Shown: positions 9,384-19,045, counted from the first letter of the stretch. The stretch is DNA of 64,000 nt from Nocardia neocaledoniensis (GCF_029868625.1 NZ_JARWOJ010000225.1:1-64000), one strand, 5' to 3'. Notes: generated by a model from the sequence alone, not told the origin. A program made the numbers and translations.

Positions 9384-9519
9384 GAGTATTGCTGGCGTGA
9401 CCTTCGGACTAGCTGACGATGGCAGTTCCGCCCGCCATTCCGACCATCCCTGCGGCATCGTCCTGCGTAGCCATGTGGAGATCGAGAGCTGCTGGCAACC
9501 TCTCTGTCGCCGGTGGTGA

Positions 9520-9795
9520 TCAGTGCGTGCGACTACCCAAGATACAACGGATTTCCGAGTGGGCTAGGCGATCTTGCTGCTGTCCATCGGTCGCGAGGAA
9601 GGTGTAGAAGTCCTTGATTCCCAGATCACGTATGCCTCGGATGCCTTCCCGGCGGTCGTGCTTGGACTTCACCCAGATCTGGTCGGTCGAATTGGCCCAC
9701 CGGTGGAGCAGGAACCGCGGAATCACATGGTGCCGAGATCCGACCTTGTTGAACCGATCCACCGACTGCAGCCATGCCTCGTCGAGCTTTGTCAT
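9520..9795 (-). pseudogene. DUF4238 protein, truncated
   Basis: From the ATG at 9795 the frame gives RHHVIPRFLLHRWAN, IWVKSKHD and FYTFLATDGQ, the N-terminal signature of DUF4238 (HHxxPxFxLxxF ... FYT). Members usually have 250-400 residues; this frame stops after 91. The rest of the family cannot be found in the following 400 bases. DUF4238 proteins are common in defence islands and of unknown activity. I call it a truncated remnant; a free-standing short protein is less likely. Confidence 0.5.
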
Positions 9796-10268
9796 GGCGA
9801 CATTGCACCACCAGGCACTGACGGAATTCGAGGTTCGCTGTGCCGATTTCTTCTCCGACATCAAGCTCGCGCCCAGCCGAACGGGATCAGCGCAGCCAGC
9901 CGTTCCGGCACTGAAAAGTCGCTTCCGGCATGACGATGCCGCCGGGCCCTGGGTAAGGCGAGGCGGCATCGGGGACCACGGGGTGGCGACAGGGGCGAGG
10001 TCGTCGACTCGGTGAGCACTGCTGCCAACTGGAGGTTTGCTGACACCCTGCTGACGACGAGTTCGGGCGCTGCGTCACTCGCGACCAGACCTCCGGCGAC
10101 CACGCCTGAACCCACGTCGACTTGCGCTTCACCACCGCCATGCCAGCTACGTCTACCTACGACGAAGGCGATGGGATCCTGGACTCGTCCTTGCCTTGAA
10201 CCCGTCCATCGACGCCAGATCAGGCGGAGGTTCGCCCAGCGCCTTCACAGATCCCCGATGCAACGCTG
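9796..10268. other. No gene seen
   Basis: About 470 bases between the DUF4238 fragment and the Abi gene. Frames on both strands are low-quality shadows. Nothing recognised. Confidence 0.4.
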
Positions 10269-10910
10269 CTACGGACATGGTCGGCTCTGCATCAGCTGAT
10301 GGATTGGGGAGATTCGCCAGAGCCAGTGGACCGCGTCGCGATCTACGTAGCTGGCGATGAAGACCAGGTCCGCGAAGTGTCGAGCGCTGTTCTCGTCAAA
10401 GATCGGCTCATGGTGGGCCACACGATTGCGGAGAGCAAGGACCCTGGCCGCTGCGGCTTCGAGCTCCTCGCGTTTGCGCTCGTGTCGGGGTACGCCGGTG
10501 AACCCGGGGCTGACACGGGGCCAGATGGTTGTCTTGTAGTTCGAGGCAAGGAGATATCGCCAGAATCCGAAGGTCAGCTGGGAAACCACCCGACCAGGCG
10601 TCGCGGGCCGGCCACCGGAGCCTGCCCGCCGCTTGGCCTTGTCGATCTCTCGTCGGGAGTCGGTCGAGAACCGGTAGTGCGGGTCGTCGTACCATGCTCC
10701 GCCGCTCGTGTGGGGCTCAAGCTTCGCGTGAATTACATTGCGCAGCAGAACTTCTACGTGACCGATCAGCTCGAAGAACGCCGCGCTGAGCTCAGCATTC
10801 CAATGATAGAGGTCTACCGAGTCCTCGCGCACTGCGTCGTACTTGGTGAGCCGCTCCACGCTGATCCAGGCGCGCAGCTGGGCATCACTGATGCCGTGAT
10901 TCTTCGCCAC
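10269..10910 (-). CDS. Abi family protein (213 aa)
   Basis: The protein matches the actinobacterial Abi (Abi_2, PF07751-like) pattern: SDAQLRAWIS at the N-terminus, LYHWNAELSAAFFELIGHVE, then LTFGFWRYL and near the end ALRNRVAHHEPIF. The last contains R161-N-R-V-A-H166, an R-x4-H motif typical of HEPN-fold Abi proteins, which act as ribonucleases in abortive infection. I use the GTG at 10910, seven codons before the conserved start of the domain; the open frame reaches to 11276 but the added part has no family resemblance. The gene stands alone, with no partner antitoxin in reach, and is flanked by empty DNA as expected for an island passenger. Confidence 0.75.
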   Translation of the reverse strand: MAKNHGISDAQLRAWISVERLTKYDAVREDSVDLYHWNAELSAAFFELIGHVEVLLRNVIHAKLEPHTSGGAWYDDPHYRFSTDSRREIDKAKRRAGSGGRPATPGRVVSQLTFGFWRYLLASNYKTTIWPRVSPGFTGVPRHERKREELEAAAARVLALRNRVAHHEPIFDENSARHFADLVFIASYVDRDAVHWLWRISPIHQLMQSRPCP

Positions 10911-11717
10911 AACGCGCCACTGTAGCCGCTCTTCAGCCTTGCAGAGTCCGCGTTTGACTGCTACTTTTGTCGGGAAGGCCCCGGAACGATCCCTGTCCTG
11001 AAAGATTGGACACATCGCCGGGGTTTCAGATTTTCTGGACCGGTCGTCAGAGCAAGTTCGCTGCACGACCCCGGCCATCACCTTCGATGGCCAACCTTCA
11101 GCAATCCCCGTCGCCCAGTCCCAACAAGCCCGTTTGTGGGTATCGGACGGGCGCGGCCAAGGCGGTGTCGGTTGCAAAAACGAGGTCGAGAAGGCAACAG
11201 GATGATGTCGGCCACGGGATCCACCGATCCGGTCCGCGGTCGGCTGCAGGCACATCTTTGGTCGACTACGGTGCACAGCTGTGAGTTATCGGTGGTAGCT
11301 CGCCCCGCAACACCGCGCATGCTTGCTTATATCGAGGTTGCGGCGGCGTGCGCCAGCCGTCACTGGTGCAGGGTCAAACCTCGGATTCGGCCCGCCCAGT
11401 GACTGCTTGCCTGGACATCGCACCGTGCAGTTCGACGACCGTCCGCAACAGTCCAGTTCCCACCACGGTGATTGTACCATCCGTTGTAGCGAGTTCGACT
11501 CCGACCGTGCAGCCGATAGAACCACGCTTGGCAGATGTGCTGGAGCCAGCCGTTGCACGATCAATGGCGTCTCGTTGTCTCGAGCTCGCCTGCGGCATGT
11601 CCCCGGAGATCCGGTCGGCGGCGGGTCATGTCCTGGAAGCCACCGCGAGGGCTGGACGGATCTCGCGCTTGCAAGCGTCCGTGCGTCGGACAGGGTGCTG
11701 AACTCCGTGTTGTGGGT
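10911..11717. other. No gene seen
   Basis: About 800 bases upstream of the Abi gene and downstream of the SGNH hydrolase. Overlapping frames on both strands have no recognisable motifs. Probably intergenic or a decayed gene; this is also the likely right boundary of the first accessory island. Confidence 0.4.
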
Positions 11718-12578
11718 TTACCGGTCTATGGCCTTCAGGACCTCCTCCGCGATGGCTTGCTGACCTTCGCTGTTCGGATGCAATGCCATGAATTGTGTGG
11801 GCAGCAGGACCGGCTCCGAGAGACGCCGTTCGCGGGGCTGACATGCGTCGCGACCTTCGGACGTGAACGACATATCGGCGTAGATCGAACCGGTCGCATT
11901 CGCCGCCCTCTCGACGGCGTCGTTCAGCACTGCTTGGATCTCACGGAGGTAGGCAACGTCGCCGGCCGCCACGGGGATCTGTGGGAAGCATGGTCCCGAC
12001 TCTGGAACGAGCCACAGATAGCCTGCGATGATCACACGGGCGTTCGGCGCCGCTGTGTGGATATCGGCCAGTGCCCGCACCAGATCAGGGTAAGTGACCG
12101 TTTGGATCGACTCCACGAAGTTGCTGCCGAATCGGGCCCTGCATGGGCTCGAATCGTGGGGCAGCTCGATCATCGCTCGGGTGCATTCGGTGGCCGCCGT
12201 GCCGAAGACCCCGTGGTCGTTTCCTCCCAGGGTCAACGTCACGATGTCTGTGTCCTCGTCCAGCGCTGTGAGTTGAGGCGGGATCCCCGGTTCCTGTTCC
12301 TGGTAGAGGTCGACTGTCTCGGCTCCGGCGCAACTGACATCGTTCAGAGCGTAGCCACGCCGCTCAGCGACGATGTGAGCGTAGTTTCGTTGCGATCGGG
12401 TGCAGCTCAACGGGGCGTCATCGACGAGGGGTAGAACCCCAGCAGCGGCGCTAAAGCTGTCCCCCAGACTGGCATATCGGACCGGGGGTGCAGGCTGTGT
12501 GGGAGAAGCGCCGGCAAGTGCCGTTGCTGCCACGACTATCCCGATCGCCAGTCCTACAACGGTAGGTGATGTCTTCAC
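11718..12578 (-). CDS. Secreted SGNH/GDSL hydrolase (286 aa)
   Basis: An exported esterase/lipase of the SGNH family. A signal peptide covers about residues 1-27 (hydrophobic VVGLAIGIVVAATALAGA). Then block I YASLGDSFSAA with the catalytic Ser, block III LTLGGNDHGVF, and near the C-terminus LHPNSEGQ with the catalytic His three residues from an Asn. Several Cys in the mature part can form the disulfides usual in Streptomyces/Rhodococcus lipases of this group. The GTG at 12578 is chosen because GAAGAGGAAC lies a few bases upstream; a longer frame would add 18 residues ahead of the signal peptide. It follows the patatin and desaturase genes on the same strand, which suggests a joint role in lipid turnover. 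Confidence 0.85.
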   Translation of the reverse strand: MKTSPTVVGLAIGIVVAATALAGASPTQPAPPVRYASLGDSFSAAAGVLPLVDDAPLSCTRSQRNYAHIVAERRGYALNDVSCAGAETVDLYQEQEPGIPPQLTALDEDTDIVTLTLGGNDHGVFGTAATECTRAMIELPHDSSPCRARFGSNFVESIQTVTYPDLVRALADIHTAAPNARVIIAGYLWLVPESGPCFPQIPVAAGDVAYLREIQAVLNDAVERAANATGSIYADMSFTSEGRDACQPRERRLSEPVLLPTQFMALHPNSEGQQAIAEEVLKAIDR

Positions 12579-12662
12579 TTGTGTTCCTCTTCTCTGGTCG
12601 TAGCGCGTGATGGGTCCGGGCGCCCGCATCACTGACGTGGGAAGCGCAGATGCTTGGACCGG

Positions 12663-13637
12663 TCAACCCGATAAGGGCAGATCGCGAGATGCGTCCAGGC
12701 CCAGCGCGCGGGGATCAGCGATTGCCATTAGTTCGCTCATGCTTCGGGACTGCATCCACGTCGTCGCCAACAGGCGCCCCTGGTCGAACAGCGCACCGGA
12801 GGGCAGCGCAGGCGAGGTGAGTAATGATCCGTATGGCAGGTTGGCAAAGATCGTCCGTTGTCGCACAGTCTCATCTCGAAAAGGCCTGGGGCGGACCGGG
12901 ATCATCGGCAGACGAGGATGGATGGCTGGCAGCGCGAGACCGCCGAGACTGCGGTATGGCCGCGGACGATACAGATCCAGGACCAGCGCCGGGTGAGGAA
13001 GGAACAGCTCGTAGGGGACTCGGTGGTGGACTGCCCCATCGAAGAGATCATCTAGCCCACGCGCCGCAGGAAGCGCTCCGGGGATTCGCGTCGCTGCGAC
13101 CAAGGCATCCGCGACGAGCATGTCGTCGACACCGAGCAGCGGTAAGTCACGAGGTAGGACCAGCGTGCCGCACTGCGCGGAGTAGACGGTGATGTACAGC
13201 GACGATGGCCCACCCCACCGCGGGAATCTGCTGTCCGACAAGGTGAAGTCTGAAAACGACCGATCTCCGACGACCGCTTGTGCGATCGCACGGACATCAG
13301 CGGCCGGGTACAGAGTCCGTCGAGCGATCAGCGAACGCATACTCCGCGGCCCGAGGACTTGACTATCGGGGAAATGAACAGCGATCTCACGCATCTCGGA
13401 GGCGGTCATGCCCAGTGCCGCAGCAGCAGCGGCAATCGCACCGCCGCTGACGCCCAGAACGATCGGTTGAACTTTGGACCCGGCACGTCCGGTCGAATCT
13501 CCTACAGATGCCCGCAAAGCTTCCACTGCGTCGATGGCACCGCTGAGCATGCCGGCCATCATCGGCAGATGCCTGCCCGCGGATCCTGCGAGAACTCGAA
13601 AGGTTGGCTGATGCTCCACCGGACTATTCATCTTCAT
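12663..13637 (-). CDS. Patatin-like phospholipase (324 aa)
   Basis: A cytosolic acyl hydrolase of the patatin family. It has the nucleophile elbow GVSGG (in VLGVSGGAIAAAAAALG, about residue 63) and, in FDGAVHHRVPYE, the DG(A/G) motif with the Asp of the Ser-Asp dyad. The oxyanion-type glycine-rich segment VLAGSAGRHLPMMAGML sits near the N-terminus. Length fits single-domain bacterial patatins. The start overlaps the stop of the desaturase/acyltransferase gene by 14 bases, so the two are probably translationally coupled. Together they could remodel membrane acyl chains: release by patatin, desaturation and re-esterification by the fusion enzyme. Confidence 0.8.
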   Translation of the reverse strand: MKMNSPVEHQPTFRVLAGSAGRHLPMMAGMLSGAIDAVEALRASVGDSTGRAGSKVQPIVLGVSGGAIAAAAAALGMTASEMREIAVHFPDSQVLGPRSMRSLIARRTLYPAADVRAIAQAVVGDRSFSDFTLSDSRFPRWGGPSSLYITVYSAQCGTLVLPRDLPLLGVDDMLVADALVAATRIPGALPAARGLDDLFDGAVHHRVPYELFLPHPALVLDLYRPRPYRSLGGLALPAIHPRLPMIPVRPRPFRDETVRQRTIFANLPYGSLLTSPALPSGALFDQGRLLATTWMQSRSMSELMAIADPRALGLDASRDLPLSG

Positions 13638-15522
13638 GTTCTGCCCGCAACTTTTCGACCTCGTCCCGTATCGACGCGGTCAGCGCACTCCGGAAACCTT
13701 CAGGCGTGGACGAGATTTGGTGCGCTGCAGCGATCATCGGTGCAGTATCGATCGGAGTGCCGAATACAATGCGAATTTCCTTGCCCCAGAATGGCATCCA
13801 GCGTCGCCGAGGCAACGGAGCGACGTGTTCGAATCCGCCGAGGTAGACAGGGAACAGGACAGGGGCCTCGGCCGACTCTGCGACCAGCCGAGCGATACCC
13901 CACTTGAATCGCAGCGTTGGCGCACCCTGGTTGATTCGGCCCTCGGAGAAGATGTTCACCACACCACCGGAGTCGAGGACCGAGATGGCGCGATCGATCG
14001 CCGGCTGGAAGATGCCATCACCACGGACGGTGGCCAGCACCTGCGCCAGCGAACTCATCGTCGATGTGACGGGGTTGGTGAAACACAGTTCGGCGGCCCC
14101 CAGACTCCAGCGCATCAGCCGCGGTCGCAGCAGTACTGACCACGGAAGGGTCCCCCACATCAGTGGATCGTCAAGGGTGGACCGGTGGTTCGGTACGACA
14201 AGCACACCTGCAGTCCGTCGCGGGTCGGACACCGTCGCAATGAACTGGTCGCGTCCCTGGACAGTCGTTGTCTTCGCGCCCAGGGCGAGTCCGGTCTTGC
14301 TGATGACGCCGATCAGTGCGAACGCACCGGCGCTGGCCATCCGGACCACCGCCCGCCGAGGATGCTTGCTCGTCCCAGGACACGTGGGACGGATCGCGAG
14401 CACCTTCTCGGACCGGGTCTCGGGCGCATCGTGGGATGTGCGGCGCAGCAACAGGTCCGGAAGCGCGAGCTTGTTGAGGGTTCTAAAGGACAGCCAGAAC
14501 TGGCCGAGTAGTGAGCCCGTGGTGTATGGAATCCCGTATTTCTCGCAGATCGCCTGAACACGTCGGGATGTTTCGGGGAGCCGGTTACATGGAATTCCGG
14601 GAAATAGATGATGCTCGATCTGATAGCCGAGACCGCCGGTTACGAACGCAAGTATTCTACCGGATCGAAAATTGGTGGTTCCGAGGATTTGCCGTAGATA
14701 CCATTCGCCGCGAGATTCCGACGCGGTGTCTATTTTCGCGAATTTTTCGGCACTGTCCGGGAAGTGGCCACAGAAAATCGCCGCATAGAGCCATATATTT
14801 CGGACGATGCCCGCAACCGCATTGGCAGCCAGCGTGGTCTTCCAGTATGGGCCCGAAAGCAGAGGGAACAAGAGGTATTCCTTTGTTACCTGTCGCGCGA
14901 TTTTTCGTCCGAGGTCTCGATCAGGTTCGGTTGTCAGCTTCCATCGCGGGATGCCGACGAGGTGTCGATGCACCAGCCAGTGATGTATGGCGGTGCCCCA
15001 TTCGAACGTTGCCGCGAGGGCAAGGTTGGTGACCGGTTGGAACAGGTGGATCGGCCGCCATGGGATATCGCGGCTCATACGGATAATGCCGTGGCTGAGG
15101 TCTTCGTCCTTGCCCACGATGTTCGTGTATGTGTGGTGGGAGTAGTTGTGTGCATGTTTCCAATGGGACGCCGATACGACCGAGTCCCATTCCCATGAAG
15201 AAGAGTGAATCTCCGGATCGTTCATCCAATCCCATTGCCCATGGCAGATGTTGTGCCCCAGCAGGATGTTGTCGATGGTCTTCGCAAGCCCGAGAATTAC
15301 ACACCCAGCGGCGAACGCAGCCGGCTTGCGACTGTAGAAGAGAATGCTTCTGCCAACGACTTCTAAGGCGCGGTGCACGACGATGGCGTGGCGGATGAAA
15401 TCGGCGTCTTCCGCGCCCAGCATGCTTTCTATCTCTAGCCGCAGCGCGTCGAGATCCGCCTCCAGAGAGGCGATCTGGGTCGTAGAAAGCCGCGAGAATG
15501 CCCGAATATTGCTGATTGCCAT
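13624..15522 (-). CDS. Fatty acid desaturase fused to 1-acylglycerol-phosphate acyltransferase (632 aa)
   Basis: The N-terminal half is a membrane acyl-lipid/acyl-CoA desaturase with the three histidine boxes HNICH, HNYSHH and QIEHH. The last box, with Gln for the first His, is typical of front-end or DesA3-type enzymes. The C-terminal part from about residue 400 is a PlsC-like acyltransferase with NHRSTLDD (NHxxxxD) and FSEGRINQGAPTLRFKWG (the FPEGT-type block). The fusion links desaturation with transfer of the product to a glycerophosphate backbone. I start at the ATG at 15522, preceded by GGAG with five bases of spacing; the open frame runs on to 15789 over operator-like palindromes and is unlikely to be translated there. 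The gene is divergent from the histidine kinase at 15749. Confidence 0.8.
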   Translation of the reverse strand: MAISNIRAFSRLSTTQIASLEADLDALRLEIESMLGAEDADFIRHAIVVHRALEVVGRSILFYSRKPAAFAAGCVILGLAKTIDNILLGHNICHGQWDWMNDPEIHSSSWEWDSVVSASHWKHAHNYSHHTYTNIVGKDEDLSHGIIRMSRDIPWRPIHLFQPVTNLALAATFEWGTAIHHWLVHRHLVGIPRWKLTTEPDRDLGRKIARQVTKEYLLFPLLSGPYWKTTLAANAVAGIVRNIWLYAAIFCGHFPDSAEKFAKIDTASESRGEWYLRQILGTTNFRSGRILAFVTGGLGYQIEHHLFPGIPCNRLPETSRRVQAICEKYGIPYTTGSLLGQFWLSFRTLNKLALPDLLLRRTSHDAPETRSEKVLAIRPTCPGTSKHPRRAVVRMASAGAFALIGVISKTGLALGAKTTTVQGRDQFIATVSDPRRTAGVLVVPNHRSTLDDPLMWGTLPWSVLLRPRLMRWSLGAAELCFTNPVTSTMSSLAQVLATVRGDGIFQPAIDRAISVLDSGGVVNIFSEGRINQGAPTLRFKWGIARLVAESAEAPVLFPVYLGGFEHVAPLPRRRWMPFWGKEIRIVFGTPIDTAPMIAAAHQISSTPEGFRSALTASIRDEVEKLRAEHEDE

Positions 15523-15588
15523 TACCTCTCCGAACGCGCACATGAAACGTGCACAATATGCTATGACTTCCTCCGCACCGCCCTCAAT

Positions 15589-15639
15589 CCCCAATAGTTG
15601 GCTAGCCCTCGCACACGGCGGGGTCCCCAATAATTGGGG
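15589..15639. promoter_or_regulatory. Tandem palindromic operator-like sites
   Basis: A perfect 15-base palindrome CCCCAATAATTGGGG at 15625-15639 and a second, imperfect copy CCCCAATAGTTGGCT at 15589-15603, 36 bases apart centre to centre. They lie in the divergent intergenic region, about 70-115 bases upstream of the desaturase start. Such paired sites suit a dimeric regulator binding on one face of the helix. Which regulator binds (the response regulator at 18154 or another) is unknown. Confidence 0.5.
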
Positions 15640-15748
15640 ACTGCGACCGTATGCCTCCGGGGATAGAATTCTTGCTTCGGCCGAGTAGGCGCGAGAGGTA
15701 ACTGCGCAACTCGGCGACGAAGGATGACGTGGAAGCTGGAGAGGCAGA

Positions 15749-18001
15749 ATGAAGCTGTCACATCGCGATGTGATCGCGTTTCCCCGCAAACTGGTCGAGT
15801 TGTTGCTTTCTGAAAGAAACTACATTGACGACACCACCCGGGTAACCAGACTAATCGCCCGGTTCATCGGGCTGGGCTACCTGATTTACCTCCCCTTGCT
15901 ATCGAAGGATATCCGTGCCAACGCAGAGTATCTCGATACATGGTGGACGCCGGCGGCTGTTGCCGCGATATTTCTGCCACCGACGCTGTTGCTGATAATG
16001 AGCTACCGAGAGTCGGTAGTGGCCATCCACCGCGTGGCGACCGTGATACCGCCATTGTATCTGCTGGCGGCGTGCACCTGGCCGCTGGCTTGGAATGGCG
16101 AGCTCATCGCCAGCCCACTATGGCTGGCGTCCATCCCCGCCCTGGCCGCGATGGCCGGCGCGATCGTCTGGCGCCCTTGGCTGACGATCACGTATCTGTC
16201 TGTCCTCATATTTGTCGTCCAGTTCCTGGGACGGAACCGAGCGCCAGAGATCCGCTCCCCGTTCATTTCGGAATGGTTGTTCAGCTGGAGCTTTTCGCTG
16301 GTTTACGTAGCGGGAATTCTGATGATGATGCACACCGCGCGTGTGCTGGATGCTACGCGGGCGGAGTCGTACGCAGCTGCCGCGCAGACCGAGGTCCTGC
16401 TCAAGCATGAGTCCGACAGGACCGAGATGCGGGCTTTCCTGCACGACGGTGTCATTTTCGGCTTGACGATGGCTTCCGAGCTGGGAGGCGACAAGGTCCG
16501 CAGCTTTGCCCAAGACGTCCTCGACGACCTCGACCAAGACATCGAGACCATCGGTGCGGAGAGTTCTACGGATCTGCTCTCCACGGCCGTGACGATCGAG
16601 CGCATCGAGGAGAACATCCGCCGGTTCGACAGCGAAGCACATATCGAGATCGTCGGGGCAGCTGCGTCCACAGCTGCACTCACCTACGAAGCCCGCACCG
16701 TGCACGCGATCCGCATGAGCGCCGGCGAAGCGATCCGAAACAGCCTGCGGCACGCGGGACCCCACGCTCGGCGCACCGTGAGAATCGAACCGGATCGCCA
16801 CCGATTGTCGGTCATTGTGGAGGACGACGGTGTCGGTTTCGATACCGCCGAAACCCCCGACGGTATCGGGCTCGAACAGATGAAGAAGCGAATGGCCCAT
16901 CTGCGGGGCGGCGACATCGACATCCGCAGCGAGCCGGGCTGCGGCACAACCGTATCGCTGTCGTGGCACGAACCCGACACCACGGCTTTCGAAGAGGTAG
17001 CCGATGTCCGAGCTCTGCTCGGCATGAGCTCGCCCAAGGCTTGGCTGGTGGCCGGCTTCTTCTACGTGGGCGTCGGTGCGCTCGCGGTAGAAGCGACGAC
17101 CGCAGGAATGTGGTGGCAGACCGCTATAGCGATGTCGCTGTTGGCCCTGTCGGTCGCCGGAATCCTGTGGGTACCCGGCGACCCGCTTCACCCCGCGACA
17201 GCCGTCACCATCACGTTCATGGGCGCAGCAGCGCTCGGAGTCGTACTCCTGTCACCGCCATATATCGCCAGCATCCATCAACTATGGCCCGCCAGCGGCT
17301 TCACCGCTGTGGCGACCTTCATGTGTGTCCGAGGCAGAACGCTGCTGGCGTGGATCATGATCACAGCCACAGTAGCGATCGCAGGAGTATGGTCAACACT
17401 TGCTGGGGTCGGCGCCGGATACGGAATCTCCAACTCGCTCATCAACTTTGGGCCGATCATCATGGCCGCGATGTTCGCCTCGACCATCCGCCCGGCCGCG
17501 GAGGAGATCTATCGTCTGCGCAAGGCGGCAATTCGCGATCATGCCAGCGCCGAGGTCGCTGCCACCGCCATCGACGACAACAACGCGCAACTACGTGAAC
17601 TCGCTCGGAAGGCGCGTCCCTTGCTGCGGCGTATCGCTGACCCGGCACCCCTCACCCGAGCAGACCTCGACCGCTGCGGCAACCTGGCCGAAGAGCTGCG
17701 TGACCACCTACGAGCCATCGGGCTGGTCCATCCGTTGGTCGATCCGGCTTCCGCCGCGGCTCGTGACCGCGGGGTCGAAGTCGTCATGCTCGATGACGAG
17801 GGCATGAACGACATCGACGCGGCCATCCGACATGAAGTGCTTCGCACGATCGCCGACGAGCTGAACCGCACCAGAAACGGTCGGATCGCGGTGCGAATCG
17901 TGCCCCCTGGCCGTTCCAAACTCGCCACAGTCGTGGCCTATACCAACTCGACAGTCCGACGGGTGGACTTCGACGTGGCCGGCCAAGCGACAGTGAAGTG
18001 A
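15749..18001 (+). CDS. Membrane sensor histidine kinase with a second, degenerate C-terminal half (750 aa)
   Basis: The N-terminal 200 residues hold about six membrane helices. A DHp-like segment follows with FLHDGVIFGL, His232 being the probable phosphate acceptor of the HisKA_3 type, then an HATPase with EAIRNSLRHAG (N box), VEDDGVGFD (G1) and GIGLEQMKKRM (G2) at about 325-390. Unusually the protein continues: five more membrane helices at about 435-570, then a helical region with EVLRTIADELNRTR that resembles an ATPase N box but lacks glycine-rich boxes. This is like a second, inactive kinase copy fused behind the first. The response regulator gene follows. The gene diverges from the desaturase operon across operator-like palindromes, so membrane lipid state could be the signal. 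Confidence 0.75.
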   Translation: MKLSHRDVIAFPRKLVELLLSERNYIDDTTRVTRLIARFIGLGYLIYLPLLSKDIRANAEYLDTWWTPAAVAAIFLPPTLLLIMSYRESVVAIHRVATVIPPLYLLAACTWPLAWNGELIASPLWLASIPALAAMAGAIVWRPWLTITYLSVLIFVVQFLGRNRAPEIRSPFISEWLFSWSFSLVYVAGILMMMHTARVLDATRAESYAAAAQTEVLLKHESDRTEMRAFLHDGVIFGLTMASELGGDKVRSFAQDVLDDLDQDIETIGAESSTDLLSTAVTIERIEENIRRFDSEAHIEIVGAAASTAALTYEARTVHAIRMSAGEAIRNSLRHAGPHARRTVRIEPDRHRLSVIVEDDGVGFDTAETPDGIGLEQMKKRMAHLRGGDIDIRSEPGCGTTVSLSWHEPDTTAFEEVADVRALLGMSSPKAWLVAGFFYVGVGALAVEATTAGMWWQTAIAMSLLALSVAGILWVPGDPLHPATAVTITFMGAAALGVVLLSPPYIASIHQLWPASGFTAVATFMCVRGRTLLAWIMITATVAIAGVWSTLAGVGAGYGISNSLINFGPIIMAAMFASTIRPAAEEIYRLRKAAIRDHASAEVAATAIDDNNAQLRELARKARPLLRRIADPAPLTRADLDRCGNLAEELRDHLRAIGLVHPLVDPASAAARDRGVEVVMLDDEGMNDIDAAIRHEVLRTIADELNRTRNGRIAVRIVPPGRSKLATVVAYTNSTVRRVDFDVAGQATVK

Positions 18002-18153
18002 TGTGGCCACTCTGCACCTGATCAGAGATTGACACCGTGTCCGAATGCGACACGCCGTCGGCTGTAACGCGACCTCTACTCGCACCGACTGCGCAGCCAG
18101 ACGGACACGCGACGCAACGTAGGCATCGCACGCACGACGGCAAGCCCAGACTG

Positions 18154-18996
18154 ATGGAGAATTGCGCCCAAATGCAAATCGCACCCGATGCTCAAGAAGG
18201 ACCGCGACGGATCGGTTTCGTAGAAGACCACGTCGCAATCATCCGCGACTATCTCAAAACAACGGTTTCCGAGTGTCCAGACCTCGAAATCGTTGATGGC
18301 GCGGAGACTGTGACCCAATTGCTCGAAAAGACAACGGACCTCGACCTTGTCGTACTAGATTTGGCCCATCTGCCCGACAAATCCAAACCTGCCGATAATG
18401 TCGCTGCGCTACGCCGCGCAGGGATACACAACATCATCGTTCTCACTGTCGGAGATCAAAGGCATCTGATACAACAAGCAGCCAAGTCCGGTGTTCTCAG
18501 CATCGTGCGAAAGAAAGCCGCACGCGAACTGCTTATCGCGGCACTTCGTTCGGGCGCAGCCGGCGATCCGATGCCGACGATCGATTGGGCCGCGTCCATC
18601 GATCACGATCCCCATGCTCCAGAATGGGATCCGCGACAAGGAGAGATCATCGAATTGTACGCTACCGGCCTGCTCGGTCCGGACATAGCCAAACTTCTCG
18701 GAATATCCATGCCCGAGTTGATACATGAACTCAAGAAGATCATCGAGAAGTACAGGCTCGCACCAAACAAGGTCCCTGATCTTTCACCGCGAGAGCTCGA
18801 AGTCCTTAGACTCTACGCGTATGGAGACGGAGCAAAAGAAATCGCGCAAATTCTCCCGATTCGCGAGCACACGGTGCGAACTCACATAAAGAACATCAAA
18901 GCAAAGTACGAAAGGGTCGGGCGACCATGCAACACAAAAGCGGAGATTCGAAAGAACGCCATCGCCGACGGCTTCATCGAAGGCCCCCGCTCCTAA
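18154..18996 (+). CDS. LuxR/NarL-type response regulator with two helix-turn-helix segments (280 aa)
   Basis: Partner of the preceding kinase. The receiver domain has the acidic pair in GFVEDH (E24, D25), the phosphoacceptor D69 in VVLDLAHLP, and a conserved Lys in VRKKAARE. The C-terminal LuxR domain reads LSPRELEVLRLYAYGDGAKEIAQIL with the recognition helix EHTVRTHIKNI. Between them a stretch from DPRQGEIIELYATGLLGPDIAKLL to LIHELKKIIEKY looks like a second, diverged LuxR helix-turn-helix, which is not usual. I use the ATG at 18154; a GTG at 18037 would add 39 low-complexity residues and remains possible. Autoregulation and control of the divergent lipid operon are inferences from position. 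Confidence 0.75.
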   Translation: MENCAQMQIAPDAQEGPRRIGFVEDHVAIIRDYLKTTVSECPDLEIVDGAETVTQLLEKTTDLDLVVLDLAHLPDKSKPADNVAALRRAGIHNIIVLTVGDQRHLIQQAAKSGVLSIVRKKAARELLIAALRSGAAGDPMPTIDWAASIDHDPHAPEWDPRQGEIIELYATGLLGPDIAKLLGISMPELIHELKKIIEKYRLAPNKVPDLSPRELEVLRLYAYGDGAKEIAQILPIREHTVRTHIKNIKAKYERVGRPCNTKAEIRKNAIADGFIEGPRS

Positions 18997-19045
18997 GGGT
19001 TCGAAGGAACGCTCTCCCCAGCCCTCACCCGAGACCGACCTGGTA

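Noticed and set aside
11277-11717. Possible small regulator gene between Abi and the SGNH hydrolase
   Set aside because: Frames of 90-150 codons exist on both strands, but none shows a helix-turn-helix or other motif.
16118-17191. A 357-codon minus-strand frame
   Set aside because: Antisense to the histidine kinase, Gln/His/Arg-rich, no motif.
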